From: Bin87 sp965116785
GTDB taxonomy: Bacteria > Chloroflexota > Dehalococcoidia > Lucifugimonadales > UBA3495
Assembly: GCA_965116785.1 (NCBI GenBank)
Contig: OZ220731.1
Coordinates: 4,237,395 to 4,301,394 of the forward strand
Direction: 5' to 3'
DNA length: 64,000 nucleotides
Shown here: piece after piece, positions 8,426 to 18,700 of the stretch
Layout: every line of letters begins with the position of its first letter
Position numbering within the stretch: position 1 is the first letter of the stretch
Program-made: the position numbers and the translations under genes
Notes under the pieces: model-generated
Told to the model about the DNA's origin: nothing
Databases searched by the model: none
Seen by the model: only the letters and a program-made list of their open reading frames with translations

Positions 8426-10816
8426 ATGTCGGAGACCATTGGAGATGCGGGAGCGGCTGCCCAGGTTGCCCGGTTGTCGCGGCTCAGCGAGGCCAGTCTG
8501 CGCATTAGCGAGAGCTTGGACCTGGACACCGTGCTCCAGGTGGTGTTGGACGCGGCTCGGACGCTGACGGGAGCGCGGTACGGAGTCATCACGCTGGTGG
8601 ACGATGCCGGGGTTGTGGAAGACTTCCTGACCTCGGGCTTGGATGCTGAGGAGGCCAGACAGTTGGGTGAAATGCCCGACGCGATGCAGTTCTACGAGTA
8701 CCTGGGCGGGATCACTGGGCCGCTGCGCGTAGGGGACCTGTCGGGCCGCCTCCGCGAGTTGGGCCTGCCCGAGATGCGTTCCCCGGTGCAAGTGGCGGCC
8801 TTTTTGGCGGCCCCGGTGCGCCACGGAAGCCGCAGCGTGGGATTCATCTACCTGGCTAGGGAGGAGGGCGGTGCCGACTTCGGCCGAGAGGACGAGGAGA
8901 CGCTGGTGACGTTCGCCGCTCAGGCGGCGCTGGTCATAGCCAACGCTCGCCGCCACCGGGAGGAACTGCGGGCCCGAGCGGACCTGGAAACCCTGTTGGA
9001 CACCTCACCGGTGGGCGTGGTGGTGTTCGACGCGCAGCAAGGGGTTGTGAAGTCGATTAACCGTGAGGCCCGACGCATCGTGGGCGTCCTGCTGGACGCC
9101 GAAGGGTCCGTCGGGCAGGTGCTGAGCACCCTCACCTTCCGGCGAGCCGACGGACAGGTAGTGTCCTTGGAAGAGTTCACGCTGACCCAGGCGCTGAGCA
9201 CGGGAGAGACGGTGCGGGCGGAGGAGATCACCATCCGGTTGCCGGACGGGAGGAGCGTTACCACCTTGGTGAACGCCACGCCCATCCGCTCGACAGAGGG
9301 CGGCATCGACTCCTACGTGGTGACCATACAAGACCTGACGTCCCTGGAGGAGACGGAGCGGCTGCGGGCGGAGTTCCTGGGGATGGTAAGCCACGAACTC
9401 CGGACGCCGCTCACCTCCATCCTGGGAGCGGCCACCACCCTGCTGGACAATGGGGCGGTGCTGGACCCGGCGGAAATGAGACAGTTCTTCCGCATCATCT
9501 TGGACCAGGCCGACCATATGCGGGGGCTGATCAGCGACCTGCTGGACGTGGCCCGCATCGAGACCGGGACGTTGTCGGTCTCTCCGGAGCCCACTGATCT
9601 GGCGACATTGGTGGACCAGGCCCGCGACATCTTCCTGAAGGCCCTGGGTCGGGACCGGCTTGACCTCGACCTTGCGCCGGACCTGCCGCAGGTGATGGCA
9701 GACCGCCGGCGCATCGTGCAGGTGCTGGGAAACCTGCTGACCAACGCTGCATGGTATTCCCCCGAGACCTTCCCCATCGGGGTGAGCGCGGAGAGGCGGG
9801 GCCTCCACGTGGAGGTGTCAGTGTGGGACAGCGGGCGGGGCATAACCGCCGAGCAGTTGCCGCACTTGTTCCGGAAGTACGCCCCCGGCGAAGGCGGACG
9901 CCGGGGACAGGACCCGGCAGGGTCGGGCTTGGGCCTGGCGATTTGCAAGGGGATCGTTGAGGCCCACGGAGGTCGCATCATGGCCGAGAGCGGGGGTCCG
10001 AACCTGGGCGCACAGTTCACATTTACCCTTCCGACGGTGGAAGATGCCACATCCGGCGCTGTCGCAGCCCCATCCCGTTCCAGTCGGTCGGGACGAGGGC
10101 GGACCCGGGTGCTGGCGGTGGACGACGACCCCTTGGCGTTGCGTTACATTCGGGACGCTCTGTCCCGGGCGGGTTACCATCCGGTGGTGACCGCCGACCC
10201 GGAGAATGTGCCCAGCTTGGTAGCGGTGGAGCGGCCACACTTGGTGCTACTGGACCTCATGCTGCCGGGCGGCGGCGGCCTCGAGTTGATGCAGTCCATC
10301 CAGGCCACCACCGACGTGCCGGTGATCTTCGTGTCCGCCTATGGCCAGGAGGAGAACGTCATCCGGGCCCTGGATATGGGGGCGGTCGACTACGTGGTCA
10401 AGCCCTTCTCCGCTTCGGAGCTGGCGGCGCGTATCAGAGCGGCCCTGCGCCAGCGGGCCGGCCTGGGACGGGCCGCGCAGCCCCCGCCTTACGTCCTGGG
10501 GGACCTGAGCGTCAACTACGCCGAACGGGAGGTAACGCTGTCCGGACATCCGGTGGAGCTGACCGCCACCGAGTACGCGGTGCTCTCCGAGTTGTCGTCC
10601 CATGACGGCATGGTGTTGACCCACGACCAGTTGCTGCTGCGCGTGTGGGGCGTCGCTCACTCCGGCGACGCAGGACTGGTGCGGACCATCGTGAGGAGGC
10701 TGCGCCAGAAGCTGGGCGACGAAGCCGGCAACCCGCACTACATCCTGACCGAGCCAAGGGTCGGTTACCGCATGAGACGTGGCGAGGCGCCGGCACAGGA
10801 GGAGCAGGTACCGTAA
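8426..10816 (+). CDS. Soluble hybrid sensor histidine kinase/response regulator with DNA-binding output (paralogue 2)
   Basis: 796 aa from ATG at 8426; an in-frame TTG 15 nt upstream is a less likely start. It has the same domain order as the 3133 gene: GAF (about 15-175), PAS-like (about 185-300), HisKA MVSHELRTPL (His about 323), HATPase_c with GSGLGLAI, REC (receiver Asp about 610 in LLDLMLPG), and OmpR-type winged helix ending ILTEPRVGYRMR. There is no transmembrane segment. The two proteins match along their whole length, so they arose by duplication. The IS607 element ends only about 40 bp upstream, so the ancestral promoter may have been displaced. It is convergent with P1 (136-bp gap). 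It is a candidate regulator of the neighbouring exoprotein array (inference). Confidence 0.92.
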   Translation: MSETIGDAGAAAQVARLSRLSEASLRISESLDLDTVLQVVLDAARTLTGARYGVITLVDDAGVVEDFLTSGLDAEEARQLGEMPDAMQFYEYLGGITGPLRVGDLSGRLRELGLPEMRSPVQVAAFLAAPVRHGSRSVGFIYLAREEGGADFGREDEETLVTFAAQAALVIANARRHREELRARADLETLLDTSPVGVVVFDAQQGVVKSINREARRIVGVLLDAEGSVGQVLSTLTFRRADGQVVSLEEFTLTQALSTGETVRAEEITIRLPDGRSVTTLVNATPIRSTEGGIDSYVVTIQDLTSLEETERLRAEFLGMVSHELRTPLTSILGAATTLLDNGAVLDPAEMRQFFRIILDQADHMRGLISDLLDVARIETGTLSVSPEPTDLATLVDQARDIFLKALGRDRLDLDLAPDLPQVMADRRRIVQVLGNLLTNAAWYSPETFPIGVSAERRGLHVEVSVWDSGRGITAEQLPHLFRKYAPGEGGRRGQDPAGSGLGLAICKGIVEAHGGRIMAESGGPNLGAQFTFTLPTVEDATSGAVAAPSRSSRSGRGRTRVLAVDDDPLALRYIRDALSRAGYHPVVTADPENVPSLVAVERPHLVLLDLMLPGGGGLELMQSIQATTDVPVIFVSAYGQEENVIRALDMGAVDYVVKPFSASELAARIRAALRQRAGLGRAAQPPPYVLGDLSVNYAEREVTLSGHPVELTATEYAVLSELSSHDGMVLTHDQLLLRVWGVAHSGDAGLVRTIVRRLRQKLGDEAGNPHYILTEPRVGYRMRRGEAPAQEEQVP

Positions 10817-10952
10817 CGGCGCTCTATTGGACGCCGCGCCGATAGCCGACGTGGCCCAGCGGTTGCTGACGTCGCCTCGGTGGTGAAACCTGTCCAACCG
10901 CAATCGTTGAGGATTTCGTGACCGGTCATGGCGACCTGGATGTCTTTCGGCT

Positions 10953-13900
10953 TCAGGACTCCCGGGTGACGGTGACCGTGTAGTCGTAGGTGTCCGTCCC
11001 GTTGGGCGCGGTCACCGTGATGGTGATCACGTTCTCCCCTTCGGCCAGGCTCACCTTGCCATCGGCGTCGGCGTCGGATTCGTTGTCATCCTTGTCCACG
11101 GCGCTGATGGCCACGGCCGCCGAGCCGCCGGTGTGGGCCTGTTCGTAGGTGACGGTGGTCTCGGCGACGCTGTTGGCCACGGTTGCGGTGTACTTGGGCC
11201 GGCCGTGGATGAAGTGGCCGAAGTCCACACCGCTCATCTCCAGCGAGAACAGCTTGGCGTTGGGCGGCAAGGCGTAGGCGTAGATGCCCGTACTAGTTTC
11301 TTCGCAATCGAAACAACGTTCTTCCCAAACCAGAACCCACATGGTGCGACCGTCGGACCACATCCCACGAGGATGGGTTAGTCCATCCTCACCCACTGGG
11401 ATGTCCATCGAAGGCATGCGGCTGCCGTCGGAGAGCGAGTGGGCTTCAAACTGGGAGGTGGCATCGTGCATACTTGAAAGGACCCAGAGGATGGTGCCGT
11501 CTGACCAGATGGCGAAGGACATGGGGCACTCATACGACTGGTCGTACTTGCCGGTTGTGGCAATATCAATATCCGCCGACGCCTTCCTTGCCTTGGTCTC
11601 GAAGTCGTACGCCTTCAGCCCTCCTGCGGCCATCTTGTGAGCGGTGGAGTCACATGCACTGTGGTCGCCAAAGTGGCTGGTGTACGCCGCCCATATCGTC
11701 TCGCCATCGGACCATAAGTCACGGGGTCCCGGCCGCTTGTTGGCAACTGCCTTGGCGTCATCCCGACTGATGAAAGACTGCCCGGGGATATAGACGCCGT
11801 GACCGTGCGACTGCGCGTCAATCGCTTCGATCAAGGTGTTGCCGACTCTGATTGAGGAATTGCGGCTCTCCGAAATCCATATCGTGTCGCCGTCGGACCA
11901 CAGCCCGGCATGGAAATAGTGGTCGTCGGCCCAGTTTCGATACTCAAGACTCCTGTTGTACTCTCCGGTCTCCATATCGAAGGCTAATATTCCCTTCCCT
12001 CCGAAATTTCTGGCCACTTGCAGCACCCACATGGTTTCGCCATCGGACCAGATGTCGTATAGCGACTGCCGAATCGACCCAAGGTCGGCAGGCACATCCT
12101 TTTCCGGAACAGGCGTTATAGCTCCAATGCGCACGGTGTAGGTCTGCGCCGAGCCGTCCTGGGCGGTTACCGCGATCTCGACGGTAACCGCGCCGCCCAT
12201 GGTCTTCACCTGGTGTCCCATGGTGTCGCCGTCGCCGTCGTCGGGACTGATGTCAAACTCCGCGTTGGTGTTGTTCTTCGTGGCTGTTACCTCGGTGGTC
12301 AGCCCGTCCGCGAATTGTGTCGCGGTCATCGTAGAGCGGTACAGCGTGGTGTCGCTGTCGAAGCTCGGGCTCAGTGCAATCCCGCTCAGGGTCAGCGCGG
12401 ACAGCGTCGCGTCGGACGACAGCGGCTTGGTGGTGTTCTCAAGCTGCGTCAGCGTCAGGGTATAGACTTTCGTGTCGCTGCCATGGGTAACCGTCACCGT
12501 GATGGTGGTCTCGCCATTCGTGACCAGGGTGACCTGGTGGCCGTTGGAGGAGTTGGAGTCGGCGTCAGCCGGTGTGATTGCCACCGTGGCGCCATCCCGC
12601 ACCGTCTCGGCGGACACCGTCACACTGGTGACGTTCCCGGCCGCGTTGCGCGCGTATCCGGCAACGTTGGGCGAGAACGCATCCAGGTTCACGTCGCTGA
12701 CTTCGAGGCTCGCCAGCCGGGCGTCGTCGGGCAGGTCGTAGATGAACACCTTGTCGCTGTGCTTGTCTGCCACCCACAGCTTGCTGCCGTCAGACCAGAT
12801 GCCCTGCGGGCGGCCGTTCTCGCTGGACAGCGTATTGAGGTCCAGATCAGGGTTCCGGCTCCAGTCGGACAACGTATAGGCGTACACCTTCTCGTCGTGG
12901 GAGTCTCCCACCCACAGCGTCGTTCCATCCGACCACAACCCCACCGGGTTGCGGTTGCCGTCCGTCGTCCGCAGCGTCTTCACGTGGGCCTGGTCGGAGA
13001 GCCGGTGCACGTAAATGCGCCCCCTTCTGTAGTCGGCGATGTACATGTCCGTCCCGTCCGACCACAGACCCACCGGCGTCGCGGCCTCACTCGGCAGCGC
13101 GTCGATGTCCGAACCGGTCTTGCGGTCTCCCGCGGCGAATTGGGCGGGATCGTTAGTGTCCGCCGTGCGGTGGTAGGCCAGCACGTCGTCGATCAGCCCC
13201 GCCGACGCCCAGATGGTGTCGGCGGTCATCCAGATACCCGTGGCTCCGTCCCGTTGGTCGTTGGGTTTGTCGGGATCGGGCATATCCGGCACCGCCAGCG
13301 CGATGTCCTTGCCGCTGTCCCGGGCTCCCGTGGCCAGGGTGTAGGCGTACAGCTTCTCGTCCGCGTCCATCGAGGCGCCCCGGGCCGACACCCACAGCGT
13401 CGTCCCGTCGGACCACAGGCCCTGGGGCAGCAGGTACTGCGTGGTGGTGGTTGGGTTTACCGTGATCGTATCGCCGCCCGCGCTCCCGGCCACCAACCCA
13501 CCCGCCGGCGTGCCTGTGTCGGAAGCATCCGCGAACCGGATGTAAGGCACCCCGTCGGCGGTGGTGCCATGCTGGAACCCCGGGTCCGACGGGGACGGAG
13601 CCGGCGCCGCAACCGTGAAGGACACTTCCAGCGTCCCCAACTCGTCGCCGGCCAGGTTCCCGTCCGCGTAGGCCGTGGCCGTCAGGGTGTAGCTGCCCGC
13701 CGGCAGGGACCCGCCGTCCAGCGCGTCCACGCCGCCGTCGCCGTACAGCGAGTAGGGCGCCACGTTCTCCGTCCGCGAGACCGTCTTGGCCCCGCTCAGT
13801 GCCAGTCGGACGCTGCCGATGTTGGCGTTTGCATCCACGTCCGCGCGGATGCCGTAGCTGCCGCCGTCGGGGTCGGCAACCTCCACGCTGGAACCGGCGG

Positions 13901-15455
13901 TGAGCGTGGCCAGCACGGTCTGATCCGAAGCGTCCACCAGGGTGAAGCCAGTCAGCGGGCCGGGGGACGACTCCGCCACGTCGGTCACGGTGACGTTGAC
14001 CGTGGCCGTTGCCGTGCCGCCGTTGCCGTCGTCCGCTTGCACCGTCAGCGCGTAGGACGAGTCGGTCTCGTAATCCAGGGTTCCCGCCGTGGTGATGGCT
14101 CCCGCAGAGCTGATGGCGAACTTGCCGTCGCCGTTGCCCGCCGTAATGCTGTAGGTCAGGCCGTCGTCGTCGGCATCAGTGGCCGACACGCTGCCCACGG
14201 CGGTTCCCGTGGCCGCGTCCTCCGCCACGGAGAAGTTGTACGTCGCGCTGCCGAAGACCGGCGCGCGGTTGGTCTGGGCTATCGTGAAGGACACTTCCAG
14301 GGTGCCCAGCTCGTCGCCGCCGAGATTGCTGTTCGCGTAGGCCGTCGCCGTCAGGGTGTAGCTCCCCGCCGGCAGAGACGCACCGTCCAGCGCGTCCGCG
14401 CCGCCGTCGCCGTACAGCGAGTAGGGCGCCACTTTCTCCGTCCGCGAGACCGTCTTGGCCCCGCTCAGTGCCAGTCGGACGCTGCCGATGTTGGCGTTTG
14501 CATCCACGTCCGCGCGGATGCCGTAGCTGCCGCCGTCGGGGTCGGCAACCTCCACGCTGGAACCGGCGGTGAGCGTGGCCAGCACGGTCTGATCCGAAGC
14601 GTCCACCAGGGTGAAGCCGGCCAGCGGGCCGGGCAAGGTTTCCGCCACGTCGGTCACGGTGACGTTGACCGTGGCCGTTGCCGTGCCGCCGTTGCCGTCG
14701 TCCGCTTGCACCGTCAGCGCGTAGGACGAGTCGGTCTCGTAATCCAGGGTTCCCGCCGTGGTGATGGCTCCCGCAGAGCTGATGGCGAACTTGCCGTCGC
14801 CGTTGCCGGTCTCGATGCTGTAGGTCAGGCCGTCGTCGTCGGCATCAGTGGCCGACACGCTGCCCACGGCGGTTCCCGTGGCCGCGTCCTCCGCCACGGA
14901 GAAGTTGTACGTCGCGCTGCCGAAGACCGGCGCGCGGTTGGTCTGGGCTATCGTGAAGGACACTTCCAGGGTGCCCAGCTCGTCGCCGCCGAGATTGCTG
15001 TTCGCGTAGGCCGTCGCCGTCAGGGTGTAGCTCCCCGCCGGCAGAGACTCACCGTCCAGGTGCCTGGCTGCGCCGCTTCGATGGTCGCCGTACAGCGAGT
15101 AGGGCGCCAGGTTCTCCGTCCTGGGGCCGACTGACTTGGCGCCGCTCAACTCCAGGCTCACGCTGCCCACGCTCTCGCCGTCGGCCAGGTTGGCGCGGAT
15201 GCCGTAGCTGCCACTATCGGGGGCGGTGAGTTCCACGCTGGCACCGTCGGTCAGCGTCGCCAGTTCCGCCTGATCCGAGGCGTCCACCAGGGTGAAGCCC
15301 GCCAGCGGGCCGGCGCTCGGTTCCTGGGCCAGCGCCGGCAGGGCGTGGATCAGAGCCATCGCCACGCCCCAGGCCACCAGCACGCCGAATACCGCCACGG
15401 CTATCCGCCCGACGCTGATGACATTCATCGTTCCGTTGCCCATCTTCGACGCCAT
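10953..15455 (-). CDS. P1: giant secreted propeller/cadherin protein
   Basis: 1500 aa. The start is the ATG at 15455, preceded by AAAGAGG; an upstream in-frame ATG at 15584 overlaps the promoter motif and is rejected. Signal peptide about 1-43 (ALPALAQ). Three LVDASDQ modules (about 100 aa, Ig-like, ending GSYTLTATAY...SFTI) alternate with two cadherin repeats (NRAPVFGSATYNFSVAED). Then come five WSDG repeats, two cadherin-like beta-sandwiches, five more WSDG repeats and a C-terminal cadherin-like domain ending TVTRES. No anchor, LPxTG or RTX motif is seen, so the secretion fate beyond Sec is unknown. A binding/adhesion role is inferred from beta-domains; no enzyme motif is present. Confidence 0.88.
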   Translation of the reverse strand: MASKMGNGTMNVISVGRIAVAVFGVLVAWGVAMALIHALPALAQEPSAGPLAGFTLVDASDQAELATLTDGASVELTAPDSGSYGIRANLADGESVGSVSLELSGAKSVGPRTENLAPYSLYGDHRSGAARHLDGESLPAGSYTLTATAYANSNLGGDELGTLEVSFTIAQTNRAPVFGSATYNFSVAEDAATGTAVGSVSATDADDDGLTYSIETGNGDGKFAISSAGAITTAGTLDYETDSSYALTVQADDGNGGTATATVNVTVTDVAETLPGPLAGFTLVDASDQTVLATLTAGSSVEVADPDGGSYGIRADVDANANIGSVRLALSGAKTVSRTEKVAPYSLYGDGGADALDGASLPAGSYTLTATAYANSNLGGDELGTLEVSFTIAQTNRAPVFGSATYNFSVAEDAATGTAVGSVSATDADDDGLTYSITAGNGDGKFAISSAGAITTAGTLDYETDSSYALTVQADDGNGGTATATVNVTVTDVAESSPGPLTGFTLVDASDQTVLATLTAGSSVEVADPDGGSYGIRADVDANANIGSVRLALSGAKTVSRTENVAPYSLYGDGGVDALDGGSLPAGSYTLTATAYADGNLAGDELGTLEVSFTVAAPAPSPSDPGFQHGTTADGVPYIRFADASDTGTPAGGLVAGSAGGDTITVNPTTTTQYLLPQGLWSDGTTLWVSARGASMDADEKLYAYTLATGARDSGKDIALAVPDMPDPDKPNDQRDGATGIWMTADTIWASAGLIDDVLAYHRTADTNDPAQFAAGDRKTGSDIDALPSEAATPVGLWSDGTDMYIADYRRGRIYVHRLSDQAHVKTLRTTDGNRNPVGLWSDGTTLWVGDSHDEKVYAYTLSDWSRNPDLDLNTLSSENGRPQGIWSDGSKLWVADKHSDKVFIYDLPDDARLASLEVSDVNLDAFSPNVAGYARNAAGNVTSVTVSAETVRDGATVAITPADADSNSSNGHQVTLVTNGETTITVTVTHGSDTKVYTLTLTQLENTTKPLSSDATLSALTLSGIALSPSFDSDTTLYRSTMTATQFADGLTTEVTATKNNTNAEFDISPDDGDGDTMGHQVKTMGGAVTVEIAVTAQDGSAQTYTVRIGAITPVPEKDVPADLGSIRQSLYDIWSDGETMWVLQVARNFGGKGILAFDMETGEYNRSLEYRNWADDHYFHAGLWSDGDTIWISESRNSSIRVGNTLIEAIDAQSHGHGVYIPGQSFISRDDAKAVANKRPGPRDLWSDGETIWAAYTSHFGDHSACDSTAHKMAAGGLKAYDFETKARKASADIDIATTGKYDQSYECPMSFAIWSDGTILWVLSSMHDATSQFEAHSLSDGSRMPSMDIPVGEDGLTHPRGMWSDGRTMWVLVWEERCFDCEETSTGIYAYALPPNAKLFSLEMSGVDFGHFIHGRPKYTATVANSVAETTVTYEQAHTGGSAAVAISAVDKDDNESDADADGKVSLAEGENVITITVTAPNGTDTYDYTVTVTRES

Positions 15456-15528
15456 GATGCCGACCTCTTTCGCTGATTGGGTTATTGGCATGACGGTCAT
15501 GCGCTCAGACCGATGCGGGCCGCAATGC

Positions 15529-15594
15529 GCGGTAATATGCGGTAATATAACGAAAGCCCAACTCAATAGATATGGAATTATCATGTAGTTATAA
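15529..15594 (-). promoter_or_regulatory. P1 promoter region with two conserved boxes
   Basis: Box 1 is GGTAATATAACGAAA at 15541-15555 (sense TTTCGTTATATTACC, with a TATATT -10-like core). It is preceded on the plus strand by a second GCGGTAATAT, giving a tandem pair (15529-15548). Box 2 is CATGTAGTTATA (about 15583-15594), 41 bp further upstream. No good -35 hexamer is found at 17 bp, suggesting activator dependence. Confidence 0.5.
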
Positions 15595-15667
15595 ATTCAA
15601 TACGGCGTCAAAAATATGTCATTTTATCGTCAACAGGCATTACAGCTCGCGGACAGCGACAAACGAC

Positions 15668-15698
15668 GGGGGCGGCGCAAACACATGGCGCCGCCCCC
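15668..15698 (-). terminator. Hairpin terminator of P2
   Basis: Perfect 11-bp stem GGGGGCGGCGC / GCGCCGCCCCC with 9-nt loop AAACACATG, 62 bp after the P2 stop and followed on the minus strand by GTCGTTTGTC. The same hairpin at 31578-31608 has the loop in reverse complement. Confidence 0.65.
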
Positions 15699-15759
15699 GC
15701 AGGGTTCCGGTAGGCCGGGCGCGCCGCCTGTCCGCGCCTGGCCTGTTGCTCCGGCGTCG

Positions 15760-18700
15760 TCAGCTCGGAGCGCGGGTGACGGTTACGGTGTAGGCGTAGG
15801 TGTCCGTCCCGTTGGGCGCCGTCACCGTGATGGTGATCACGTTCTCCCCTTCGGCCAGGCTCACCTGGTAGCCTTCCTTCATGTCGGCGTCGGTGGTGGA
15901 TTCGTTGTCATCCTTGTCCACGGCCTTGATGGCCACCGCCGCCGAGCCGCCGGTGTGGGCCTGTTCCCAGCTAACAGTGGTCTCATCGACGCTGCTGCCC
16001 ACCGTCGCGGTGTACTTGGGGCGGCCGTGGATGAAGTGGCCGAAGTCCACGCCGCTCATCTCCAGCGAGAACAGCTTGGCGTTGGGCGGCAGGGTGTAGG
16101 CGTGGACTGGGTAGGGTACGCGGCTGCGATCGAAATATGATTCCAAGACCCACATGGTGCGGCCGTTGGACCACATGTTGCGGGGGTGGAGGATGCCGTC
16201 CTCACCCACCTGAATGTCCATGGACGGCACCCGGCTGCCGTCGGAGAGCTTGTGGGCTTCCAGCGTTGAGGTGTCGTTGCCCTCGTTGGACACCACCCAC
16301 AGGATCGTCCCGTCCGACCAGATTCCGAAGGAACAGTCCTCCAACGTATCGCGGCTGACGTCCCCCGTGGTGTTGATGGTAAGGTCCTTGTCCGATTTCC
16401 TGTCCTTGGTCTCGAAATCATAGGCCCACAGCTTGCCTTCCAGCATTTTCACAGAGGACAGCAGGGTGTGTGCCGGGATTACTATCCTCGCCACCCAGAA
16501 GGTCTCTCCGTCGGACCACAGGTCGCGGAAGGATCCGCTCCCGGTACTGGGAAAAGATTCGTCGGCCAGATAGTCCGTCGAGATGTAAGACGTGGCGTCG
16601 ATGGCCTTGATCTTGGGAGAGCGAGTCATTTGAGAAGTCCATATCAGGTTTCCGTCAGACCACATTCCGATGTCCCAAATGCGGTGCTCCTTGTGGTAGT
16701 TTCGATGGTAGTCCCGTTCGGGCGTCCGCGCTTTCGTTTCCAGATCGTAGGCAAACAGTTCTGTTTCTGAAGTCGACGAGTACAGAACCCACATGGTCTC
16801 GCCGTCGGACCATATGTCATATGCCGTGCTTCCGGGTACCAGATTTATGGAAAAGTCCTCGTCCGGGTCTCGCCGGATTTCTCCCAGCAGCACGGTGTAG
16901 GTCCGGGTCGAGCCGTCCTGGGCGGTTACCGTGATCTCGACGGTAACCCCGCCGCCCGTGGTCTTCACCTGGTGTCCCATGGTGTCGCCGTCGCCGTCGT
17001 CGGGACTGATGTCAAACTCCGCGTTGGTGTTGTTCTTCGTGGCTGTTACCTCGGTGGTCAGCCCGTCCGCGAATTGTGTCGCGGTCATCGTAGAGCGGTA
17101 CAGCGTGGTGTCGCTGTCGAAGCTCGGGCTCAGTGCAATCCCGCTCAGGGTCAGCGCGGACAGCGTCGCGTCGGACGACAGCGGCTTGGTGGTGTTCTCA
17201 AGCTGCGTCAGCGTCAGGGTATAGACTTTCGTGTCGCTGCCATGGGTAACCGTCACCGTGATGGTGGTCTCGCCATTCGTGACCAGGGTGACCTGGTGGC
17301 CGTTGGAGGAGTTGGAGTCGGCGTCAGCCGGTGTGATTGCCACCGTGGCGCCATCCCGCACCGTCTCGGCGGACACCGTCACACTGGTGACGTCCCCGGC
17401 CACGTTGCGCGCGTATCCGGCAACGTTGGGCGAGAACGCATCCAGGTTCACGTCGGTCGCCTCCAGGCTCGCCAGCCGGGCGTCGTCGGGCAGGTCGTAG
17501 ATGAACACCTTGTCGGTGAACTTGTCCACCACCCACATCTTGCTCCCGTCCGACCAGATCCCTTGCGGCCGGTTGTTTTCAGAGGCGAACCCCTCCACGT
17601 CCCAGCTCGGGAGCCACGCGCCGCTGTCCAATGCGTAGGCGTACAACTTTCCTTGCAGGTGGTCCGACACCCACATCGTTGTCCCGTCGGACCACACGCC
17701 CACGGGCTTGTCGTTCCCCGCAGAACTCAGCGTGTCAATGGTCCTCACGTGAGCCTGGTCGCTCAGGCCATAGACATAGACCTTGGCGTCGTGGTAGTCC
17801 ACCACGTACATGTCCGCGCCGTCCGACCACAGCCCCAGCGGCGTTCCGTTGCCCTCCGCCTCCAGCGTCGCCTTCGTGAAGTCCGCGCTGGACTTCCGGT
17901 CTCCAGCCGAGACTGCCGGCACGGCGTTGGCGTCCGCCTTGCGATGGTAGGCCAGCACAGCCGGCGTGAGGTTGGAAGAACTCCACACCGTGTCCTCGGT
18001 CAGCCAGACCCCGTTGGCCCCGCCCCGCTGCTGGCTGGTGTCGCTGGGGTCGGACAGCGCCGGCACCGCAAGTTGGATGTCCTTGCCGCTGTCCCGGGCC
18101 CCGGTGGCCAGGGTGTAGGCGTACAGCCTCTCGTCCGCGTCCATCGAGGCGCCCCGGGCCGACCCACAGCGTCGTCCCGTCGGACCACAGGCCCTGGGGC
18201 AGCAGGTACTGCGTGGTGGTGGTTGGGTTTACCGTGATCGTATCGCCGCCCGCGCTCCCGGCCACCATCCCACCCACCGGCGTGCCAGCGTCGGAAGCAT
18301 CCACGAACCGGATGTAAGGCACCCCGTCGGCGGTGGTGCCATGCTGGAACCCCGGGTCCGACGGGGGCGGAGCCGGCGCCGCAACCGTGAACGACACTTC
18401 CAGCGTCCCCAACTCGTCGCCGCCGAGATTGCTGTTCGCGTAGGCCGTCGCCGTCAGGGTGTAGCTCCCCGCGGGCAGGGTATCGCCGTCCAGCGCGTCC
18501 ACGCCGCCGTCGCCGTACAGCGAGTAGGGCGCCACGTTCTCCGTGCGGGAGACGGTCTTCGCTCCGGTCAGCGACAGCTCCACGCTGCCCACCGTCTCGC
18601 CGTCGTCCACGTCCGCGCGGATACCGTAGCTGCCGCCGTTCGGATCGGCCAGTTCCACGCTCAGCCCGGCGGTCAGGCTCGCCAGCACGGACTGATCCGA

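Noticed and set aside
12213..15134. 973-codon open frame on the plus strand opposite P1; similar ones at 32762-35179, 37705-40785 and 46079-48451
   Set aside because: They are antisense to repetitive high-GC genes, are rich in Gly/Arg/Val/His, copy the repeat pattern of the minus strand, and have no ribosome sites or domains.
15456..15584. Upstream in-frame start of P1 (and the same at 31494 for P4)
   Set aside because: The extension would translate the conserved promoter box and lacks a ribosome site; the internal ATG has AAAGAGG and begins the signal peptide.
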